Source of the DNA: Paragonimus westermani
Lineage: Eukaryota; Platyhelminthes; Trematoda; Plagiorchiida; Troglotrematidae
Assembly: GCA_008508345.1 (NCBI GenBank)
Contig: QNGE01003301.1
Location: 1 to 64,000 of the forward strand
Direction: 5' to 3'
DNA length: 64,000 bases
A program made the translations under genes and the position numbers. This document shows positions 57,401 to 64,000 of the stretch, in pieces. Under the pieces are notes generated by a model. It was not told where the DNA came from. It made no database searches and was given only the letters and a program-made list of their open reading frames with translations. Numbering within the stretch: the first letter of the stretch is position 1; each line of letters starts with the position of its first letter.

Positions 57401-57594
57401 TCCGTTAGTAGGCGATGAAGGTCCCTTGAACATTTGTAAAAGTTTGCCAATAACGATAGAAGTCACATCGTGAGATGCTAACATTTCGCTCACTCTCCTC
57501 AGTCACGAACGTAACACAAGAATATATAGGACGTGCGGATAGCAACACAATAGCAACATTTACCGATTGGGTTTGCACGAAGCAAAGTCTGTCG
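51441..57594. other. No recognised gene
   Basis: About 6 kb with frames below 100 codons and no domain I can name (for example 53,358-53,713 and 55,462-55,734, plus). A (TA)n tract lies at 52,599-52,613. No repeat partner was noticed. Confidence 0.35.
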
Positions 57595-58310
57595 TCAGTA
57601 CCACGGCAGACAAACTGCGTGAGTCAACGGCTTGTGTACACAAAGAGCCGGACGGTGAGCACTGACCAACATTGCCTCGGAGAAAGCAAGCAGTTTCGGG
57701 TTTTGATTACGCAACAGTGCTTGAAATGGGTTGGCCGGGTCAACAATGTGACTTGTTTTCATGATGTGCTTTATGATAGATAACGTCTGATTTAGTCTCA
57801 ATCGTTCTGTCGCCAATGTCCGTCGCGTCATGGCGTTTGCCAACTACTTAGGCATAAGTTCAGACATTCTTTGTCGCAGGCACCGATCTGTTCTGCCGAT
57901 ATAGACGTCACCGCAACCGCAAGTGAACTGACAGTTTGTGTGAGACAGAACATTTTGGTAGGTCATGATTATGACACTCGTAGTTGCAAGTAGCAGTCGT
58001 AATTCAACCGCAGGCGATGTACGGGTTACAGCAGACCGTAATTTTTTTAATTGCGTCAGCTGTGATTTATCGCCTTTGAAATGTAGGTTCAAGTACTCAC
58101 GACAGTCTTGATCAGTCTTTTCTGGCCGTGAACATCGATGAACTTCTCAGGGCATCCGTTTGCGAGCAGCACCTTCCTTAAGCATGTCTCATGTAAACCC
58201 AGTCGTCGAATGTTTCTATTTTTTTGCTATCCACATGTCCTATATATTCTAATGTTTTACGTTCGTGACTGGAGAGAGCAAACGAAATGTTAATATATCA
58301 TGATTTCTAT
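57595..58310 (-). mobile_element. Penelope-like element fragment with GIY-YIG domain
   Basis: 58,092-57,844 encodes LKKLRSAVTRTSPAVELRLL, then LSHTNCQFTCGCGDVYIGRT and DRCLRQRMSELMPK. 57,843-57,595 encodes DPANPFQALLRNQNPKLLAF, SEAMLVSAHRPALCVHKPL and THAVCLPW. C-x-C-x-DVYIGRT followed by the A..I...P.LC..K block is the PLE endonuclease. A stop and frame change lie at the join. The cysteine pair and YIG are intact, unlike the 51-kb copy. The RT is missing upstream. Confidence 0.8.
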
Positions 58311-59299
58311 CGTCATTGGTGGACCGAATCAAGGGAACTCAGTTTTAAATTTGTAAAAATTAGCAAACAACAAAGTGATCCAACGTTTGAACAGCGTCTT
58401 CATTATCACCCGATACGGCCAGTTCAGACATTTGAAAGGTGTAGAGTATCCGGACACGATCAGAGGGTTTTAACACGATTTCTATCCGGTAACCCTTTGT
58501 CTCAACATTGGGACTCACGAAGTGTCATTGGTGAGTCCAAGAAAAGTTGTTTTTAATCTACAATAAACCAAGATGTATTTGTTGATGAATCAATAAAGTC
58601 AGTTTACTCACATTCTCAAACTTCAATTGAATTTCGTATAGCGCCCGTTTCACATAGCCTACCTGGACTCTGGAACACCTCCTGTCGAACTGAAGGCCAA
58701 TCATAACACTCGACGCTTGCTCCTTGTCGTTTTCGCTTCGAAGACACGATGACTTCTAGACTTCCCAAACGGTGCGTGACATCATCATGAGATATTTGTT
58801 GCTTGGAAATTCTTCGCATGCTCAACTGCACCCGTAATAACAGTAGGTTCCACTCTTTCTCTAAAACACTTCACCTATTCGTGACGTGCACGAAACTAGT
58901 GCAGGATAAAGCAAGCATCAAGTGACGAGGAAATCATGTCTGTGCCACCAGCAAAGCGTTCCGGTAGCAAACAATGTTGGCTGGTCAATACCACATACTC
59001 GATCCAGGGGACTGGGTTAATTTGGGCTAGGGCCGCAGTCTGATGACACCAGTAAAAACCGGAGGACGGCACTCTGTTTTGTTGCGACAAGTTTCCCTGT
59101 TTTTTGGACTAATCATTCCTCTGTAGACGCAAGTTGAACAACATACCGCAAGGTGCTTTACAATAGGACTTAGTTGATTTAACGCAGAAGCGGAGTATGT
59201 TGTGCAACAATGCAGTCGATCGTAAAACACAGAAAACAGGTCACATGCATCGCTATGCTATTTCCGACTGACTTAAATCGGTTTCCAGTCTACGCATAC
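58311..59299. other. No recognised gene
   Basis: Short frames without recognisable domains. It ends at the triplet tail of the following RTE-like copy. Confidence 0.35.
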
Positions 59300-60155
59300 T
59301 TCAAGTCATCATCATCATCATTATAGACAGCAATACATGTGGTTCACACTAATCCTCAACTGCCACACAACCATGAAGAAAAAGCAAACCCTATATAGAA
59401 AGAGAAAAGGAAAAAGAAGGGGACGGGAAGGGACCTAACTACTGAAAAAGACTACGTCCCTATTCAGACATTCAGCATCAAGGTGCCTACACCTTGCAAA
59501 CAACACAACCGAGCTGCAAGTGAGAGTAAGGCGTCATCAGCGAGACAGCTTCCTTACGGCTTTCACTGCCCCGCGTCATTAAATGCACTCACTTCACAGA
59601 CAGCTCGGCCAAACAACGACAACATTCACGCCACTGAGCTCGATTAGCCGCCATCTCACCTAGTGTCTCCAACCACCGACTCTGTGAGTCGCGAGGACCC
59701 CAGCCCGGGAGACGAACACGACCCACGGCGGCCAACCCCTTCATGGACGACTTCATTTGCCTACGCCAGGTAATTATCTGAACACCTCGCACCTTACACC
59801 AGTCGGTCGCAGTGTCAGCGAACAGTGCTCGGTGTAGAAGACGACTAGCTGGCATCCTTAATACGTGACCTAACCATCTAGGTCTGTGCAAACATAGGGA
59901 TTGAACTCGTTTGGCAATCACTACCAAACACCCGCTTTCTAACCTCCTCGTTACTTACACGCTGGTGCCACCCGATACGAGCGACTGAACGCAGACATCG
60001 GTGGTGAAATACTTGAAGACGGTTCACGTCTTCTACCCTGAGCGGCCAGGTCTCGCTGCCGTAAAGTAATACGGCCCTCACCGTTGTCTTATATACACGA
60101 CCTTTGAGATTCAGAGAAATACCCCTCAGTCGCCAGAGATGCCTCAAATTAGCGT
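59300..60155 (-). mobile_element. RTE-like non-LTR retrotransposon, 5'-truncated copy
   Basis: It runs on the minus strand from a sharp start at about 60,155 (inside HANLRHLW) to a triplet tail of GATGATGATGATGATG at 59,306-59,325 preceded by TATTGCTGTCTATA. 5' truncation with a short-repeat tail is the normal outcome of target-primed reverse transcription. Related copies are at 1, 23.2-24.4, 35.4-35.8 and 47.8-48.6 kb. This is the best preserved of them. Confidence 0.85.
59589..60155 (-). pseudogene. RTE-like ORF2 C-terminal domain
   Basis: Minus frame one (60,155-59,930) reads HANLRHLWRLRGISLNLKGR, VYKTTVRAVLLYGSETWPLR and VEDVNRLQVFHHRCLRSVAR. Frame two (59,927-59,589) reads HRPRWLGHVLRMPASRLLHR, ALFADTATDW, then LPGWGPRDSQSRWLETLGEM. 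LLYGSETWPL, HRCLRSIARI and RWLGHVLRMP are the standard C-terminal motifs of this non-LTR group. One frameshift near 59,925 joins the frames. The RT itself is absent because of the 5' truncation. Confidence 0.85.
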
Positions 60156-60159
60156 GGCC

Positions 60160-60545
60160 ACCAAAAACGAGGTCGTTCAATCGGACTTTGTGGACACGAA
60201 GCCGATCTCGACCAAATTGGATTACGGACCGCCACTCAGTCCGGTCAACGTGAAGGCCATGATGAATCCGGCCAAAGCGCCCGTGGAAGAGCAGAGCATT
60301 GAGCTGACTTGGGAGCAACCGACAGACCAGGCAACCAGTGCGGGGCCTGTGAGCAACTTCTAAATCGAGCTGAAACCGTCCGATTCCACTCGCTGGCAGG
60401 ACCTGTCGGCTGATTTCACGATCACGGAGCCACATTGCATGTTGCCGTCCACAGGTTTGAAAGAGTTCTTAAGCTACGAATTTTGCGTGACCGCCGAGAA
60501 TAAGGCGGGCAAGAGCCGTTTGGGCCGTCGAATCCGGTTGAATTG
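60160..60545 (+). pseudogene. Fibronectin type III domain fragment (titin/twitchin-like)
   Basis: Plus translation: DYGPPLSPVNVKAMMNPAK, VEEQSIELTWEQPTDQ, GPVSNF, an in-frame TAA, IELKPSDSTRWQDL, MLPSTGLKEFLSYEFCVTAE and NKAGKSRLG. PGPP..V......S..L.W..P.DDG...I..Y.IE, then Y.FRV.AENKAGKS is the FN3 signature of giant muscle proteins such as twitchin and titin. The TAA replaces the tyrosine expected before IE. Codon use is more GC-rich than its surroundings. It abuts the 5' end of the RTE-like copy. It is probably a pseudo-exon carried in or left behind. Confidence 0.7.
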
Positions 60546-60644
60546 GGTGTTCAAGTACGGAAGCCAATGCACCCAATGTTTTTCAAGCCGACTCCACAGG
60601 TTTTTGGTGAATATTGCCGGTTGGTGGCATCCAGTTCGAATTAG

Positions 60645-60900
60645 GCTGTCACAGTGACTGAAACCAAAGGACGCCCGCACTTAACCATCACCACAAATGG
60701 CTTGCGCCGCATCATTTGTGGTTCCACTCACACACCACTTACACTGTGTAAACCTGAAGAAGTAAACTGAGGAGGCGTATGGGTGAGGCCTTCGTGTTCA
60801 GCCGGCCAATGCTCGTTATCCGATTCATAAGCTAGCTCGAAAATGGAACCTCTATATCACAAAAAGTAGAAAGAGAGACCTCAGTGGTAGGATTTAAACT
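60645..60900 (+). repeat. Dispersed repeat, copy shared with 27.36 kb
   Basis: CACAGTGACTGAAACCAAAG followed by GACGCCC matches 27,358 onward, and similarity persists to about 60,900. It begins about 100 bases after the FN3 fragment ends. Confidence 0.6.
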
Positions 60901-62539
60901 GGGAAGAAAAATGATAATGTAATGCAAATAGCTCAGCGTACGAGCACATGTTAGCGCACTCTAGAGAGTATGTGAAGGAAAAGTACAATGGAGGGTTGGA
61001 CTGGGAGAAAACAGACAAAAAATTCAACATACAGTGTACCAATAATGCTAAGGAAAAGGGAAGGTAGAAAACCACAGACGTCCAGGTTTGTGAAAAAGGG
61101 AGTGGGCTGGTTCCAAAGAGCCTTTAGTAGACAAGTGGGTATGCGCTAGACCTCCGTTCACTAACAGTTTTCTATTAGTGCTGGTAACTACATATACAAA
61201 CAAGAGCATAAAAAAACAGGACACTATGCTCTGAGTTGAACGTGGTCGGAGTGGATGATTGGACAGTTACTAAGACCGCTGTACCTATCGATAGTCAGGT
61301 CAGATGAGTGCATTTACACACGAGTGTTGCGAGGTGGTCATAGCAACCGAGAACTTGATTGCACCTAGAGGCAACGAGTAGTAGAGGTACTGAGAATACG
61401 TAAACATTATTGACAAATGCGAGAGAACGACGACTGAAAATCAATAACGAGAAAAAGGGAAATCAATCGGGTCAAATGAAAACCGGTCACGAAAGTGGTT
61501 TCCATAAGGCCTAACGATAGGTCAGAATATAGCAAAACATAAATGAAAAGTTATGTAAACTGGAAGTAGCACAAATGAACTTGATTAACTTTGATAAAAC
61601 GAACGGCGGTTTGCTGCTGAGACTAATAACCAGAAATATATAAGTACAGAGGTCGGGATTGAGATAAAAACCTTCGCAACGGAGTGACTGAGAACGCTTT
61701 CAATAACCGATGAATTCGTTAGTGAAATACGCGAAAACCCATTCATCACAGAGATTCGTGCACAACATTAATCGTCGACAAAGTCTTCGAGGTAGGACAC
61801 CGACGAGATAAGACATGAAAAAATGAACTAAGGGGAGTAATTTAGCTTTTGAGGTGCAGGTAACTTAGGGTTAATCAGGCTAATTATCAGAGTTTATGAT
61901 TTGTTAGCAATGGGCACAACCAGCTGCATAAACTGGTATACATGCCGCGACGAATGAGGAAAAATCGTGAGTTAGGCGAAACCGAAGGGGAACGAAAAAA
62001 CCCGGAATGAAGATCTACAAAATAGGGGTCACTAATTTTCATTTTTCGCCATACCAGACAGCATTCGTGACCAAGGGTATTCATAGTCTCTCGAACTCCA
62101 GTCACGAGGTCGGGAACGCATTACTGAAGCTAACGTCAAACTTGGTAATTTTGGTACTCAGAAGTAAATCATATGCTAGACACTGGGCTCCCGCTTCCAC
62201 TTTAAATCAGTGCTCCTAACAATTCACAAAATGCGCCCAAGCCAAATAAACTTGTAAGGCAAAACTATTAGGTATTGGTTGATGTAGTCAGTGCATACTG
62301 CAGATGTGCAGGGGAAATATCCAAGAATCATCAGTTTTTAACAAATAGACAGTGATTAGTGTGCGGTAACCTTTCACTAGCCCGATGGTAACAACGTCAA
62401 TCACCTATCCCAAGGTTGTATTCAAGACACGATAACCGTGACTGCTCTTGTTTTGGCTGGGTTAACCTAAAAGCGACCAAGATGTTGCCTGGAATTTCGC
62501 ATATCACGCGTCCTGAAGTATAAAAGCAGGAGACCTGAA
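60901..62539. other. No recognised gene
   Basis: A-rich on the plus strand with short frames only. Confidence 0.35.
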
Positions 62540-63483
62540 ACAATTGAGGAGACTTGACGGTGTTCATCCCAACCTCAACGTGGCGTATGAAGCAGAGGCC
62601 GATGAAAGTATGTCTTGCTTAGGCATACTCATCATACGAAGGATCGACGGACCAATGATGCACATCATTTACAGGAAACCAACATGGTCTGGTCGGTATA
62701 TGCATTTCACTAGTTCCAACCCAGTGAAACATAAGCAGGGTGTAGTGAAAACATTGTTCATTAGAGCATACCGCATTTGCACATCCGACTGTGTCGAACA
62801 AAAGCTGGAAATGATTCGGACGACTCTGGAGACTAATGGGTAAGCTAAAACGTTGTATTCAGCGTTACGGTGAATAGAGGCCCAAAAACAGTAAGAATGT
62901 TGAGGTCCCCAAGAAGTTAGTACATATTGACCTACCCTTCAAAGGGGATGTTTCGATGTTTCGAACAACCCAACGAATTGTCTCTTCGTTGAAACGAACT
63001 TACAATGCCACCGAACTGAGGGTTCTTAATCAGACTCGCAGCTTACCTGTGTCTACAATCAATGGAGATCTACCTATTGGAGCCAAATCACACTGTGTTT
63101 ACCAATTCCCATGTAACTGCGGAGAAAGTTACATAGGCAAAATCGATAGATCATTGAACGCAAGAATGAAGGTACATGTATCTAGGTGGGTTCAGATACA
63201 GGTATCACAACCGGACACTGTAGTCACAGGGAATCGTGAGCTCCCAACTTCGTCGACCAAACGACATCTCCTGTCAACTGACCAGAACGTGGACTTGACG
63301 TCAGCCTTCACCATTGTAGCGCGCCATCACAACTTATGGTTCCTAAAATTCGTCGAAGCTGTCGCAATAAGCCAGTTCAAATGCAATAAAATCAAACAAT
63401 GGTGGGCCGGGTCAAAGGTCAAAAACAGCGGAAAGCGACCAATCAGAACTAAGTTCAGAAGGTCAACTCACCTTGCTGTATAA
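62540..63483 (+). pseudogene. Penelope-like element, RT end plus GIY-YIG endonuclease
   Basis: 62,544-62,843 encodes VHPNLNVAYEAEADESMSCL, IYRKPTWSGRYMHFTSSNPV, RAYRICTSDCVEQKLEMIRT and TLETNG. A +1 shift near 62,840 then gives KLVHIDLPFKGDVS. 62,956-63,483 encodes NQTRSLPVSTINGDLPIGAK, SHCVYQFPCNCGESYIGKID and RSLNARMKVHV, and later LKFVEAVAIS. KPTWSG.Y.HF, LPFKGD, C-N-C-G-E-S-YIGK and EAVAI are PLE landmarks. One shift and one in-frame TAG (in the shifted segment) are the only breaks I see, making this the best preserved PLE 3' half here. The RT active site lies upstream of the truncation. Confidence 0.85.
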
Positions 63484-63548
63484 AAGAAGGCACCCATCGA
63501 ACTTCATCAAACTTCAGCCTCAAAACTATACGTTGAGACACTTACGCA

Positions 63549-63580
63549 CTGACGATGTCAACTCGATTAGTGATGGAACG
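63549..63580 (+). other. CTGACGA-hairpin-GGAACG motif downstream of PLE
   Basis: It has the same 32-base layout as 3,058-3,089: CTGACGA, T, a stem GTC(A)ACT / AGTGAT, then GGAACG where the other two loci have GAAACG. It lies 66 bases after the PLE stop codon. The following ~100 bases (AATGCCAAGCTCGGCG.ACAT) are shared with the 3-kb locus. Confidence 0.35.
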
Positions 63581-64000
63581 TTCGTAACCTGAATGCCAAG
63601 CTCGGCGGACATACCGATACCAAAACCACCGACCCGAGCTAGGAACAACACCACCACTGTTCCCAATTATCAGAAACCTGTTATGTACAAAAACAATCAT
63701 TTGTGAACCCGAGGTTGCCATGAGCCTGAGTAGTAGAATTCGGATCACACGATTGAACGTTTTGTTTTTATTCTTGGTTTCTTTGTTCATGCACCCACCA
63801 AGTACTGTAGACATTAAGTTGGAAATTCTCCATGTTATTGGTTATTTGGTATTGACAAGCCAATACGAAATGCTAGCATCTACTAGTGTTCGTCTTCTAA
63901 CCGTTTTGTTCCAATTAATGAAGGGATATAGCTGTTTTAAATAGCGAAGATTTTGATGGGACAATCGGTGGGTAAAAGTAGTGTGACTTTTCCTGGACAG
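63581..64000. other. PLE-associated 3' sequence, then unrecognised
   Basis: 63,581-63,680 matches the reverse complement of about 2,955-3,058 (AATACCAAAACCA, CCCGAGCTA, AACAACACCACCACT). Beyond that no feature is recognised. The two frames at 63,542-63,944 are on opposite strands and motif-free. Confidence 0.45.

Noticed and set aside
60139..60435. Long minus-strand frame reading up to 60,435 as one RTE-like protein
   Set aside because: Upstream of about 60,155 the minus reading is the antisense of the FN3 fragment; only the part below that belongs to the element.
1..64000. CRISPR arrays, bacterial operons, phage or toxin systems
   Set aside because: No regularly spaced repeats, no ribosome-binding-site-led gene strings and no prokaryotic gene density; the sequence is intron-bearing animal DNA.

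Overview
This window reads as intron-rich, repeat-laden eukaryotic DNA. The best fit is a digenean flatworm (fluke); a liver-fluke-type genome is plausible, but species cannot be fixed from the sequence. The evidence is one conserved animal gene split by long introns, plus a mix of retroelements typical of trematodes: Penelope-like (PLE) elements with a GIY-YIG domain, an RTE-like non-LTR family with a triplet tail, CR1/jockey-like LINEs, a Ty3/Gypsy element and a BEL/Pao remnant. Nearly all of these are broken by stops, frameshifts and truncations.

The only host gene I am sure of is the cytoplasmic dynein 1 intermediate chain (DYNC1I), on the minus strand. Six exons lie between about 40,263 and the stop codon at 18,210. 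All five junctions have GT/AG splice sites and matching codon phase. They cover the segment after the light-chain-binding region and the whole WD40 propeller to the C-terminus. N-terminal exons were not found. The introns (0.9 to 8.0 kb) hold LINE debris, a near-perfect 194-bp palindrome and a few coding-like minus-strand stretches that I cannot identify.

Layout: 1-3.8 kb, two degenerate PLE copies with an exact duplication, a tandem duplication and an inverted repeat; 4.7-5.5 kb, BEL/Pao remnant; 9.2-13.4 kb, two CR1-like LINE copies bracketed by an unnamed repeat that is itself partly tandem; 18.2-40.3 kb, DYNC1I; 40.5-45.0 kb, a minus-strand Gypsy element with two unequal LTRs; 45-59 kb, mostly anonymous DNA with RTE-like and PLE fragments; 59.3-60.2 kb, a 5'-truncated RTE-like copy directly next to a broken fibronectin-III exon of titin/twitchin type (60.16-60.55 kb, plus strand); 62.5-63.6 kb, the best preserved PLE 3' half.

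The least ordinary signals are: a shared CTGANGA-hairpin-GAAACG motif at three loci (hammerhead-ribozyme-like, unproven); the palindrome that carries it in both arms; a Gypsy gag frame that starts inside the LTR and reads through a tRNA-His-like primer binding site; the FN3 pseudo-exon; and exact or near-exact duplications next to single-N joins, which are probably assembly artefacts. I see no CRISPR, operon or prokaryote-type system.
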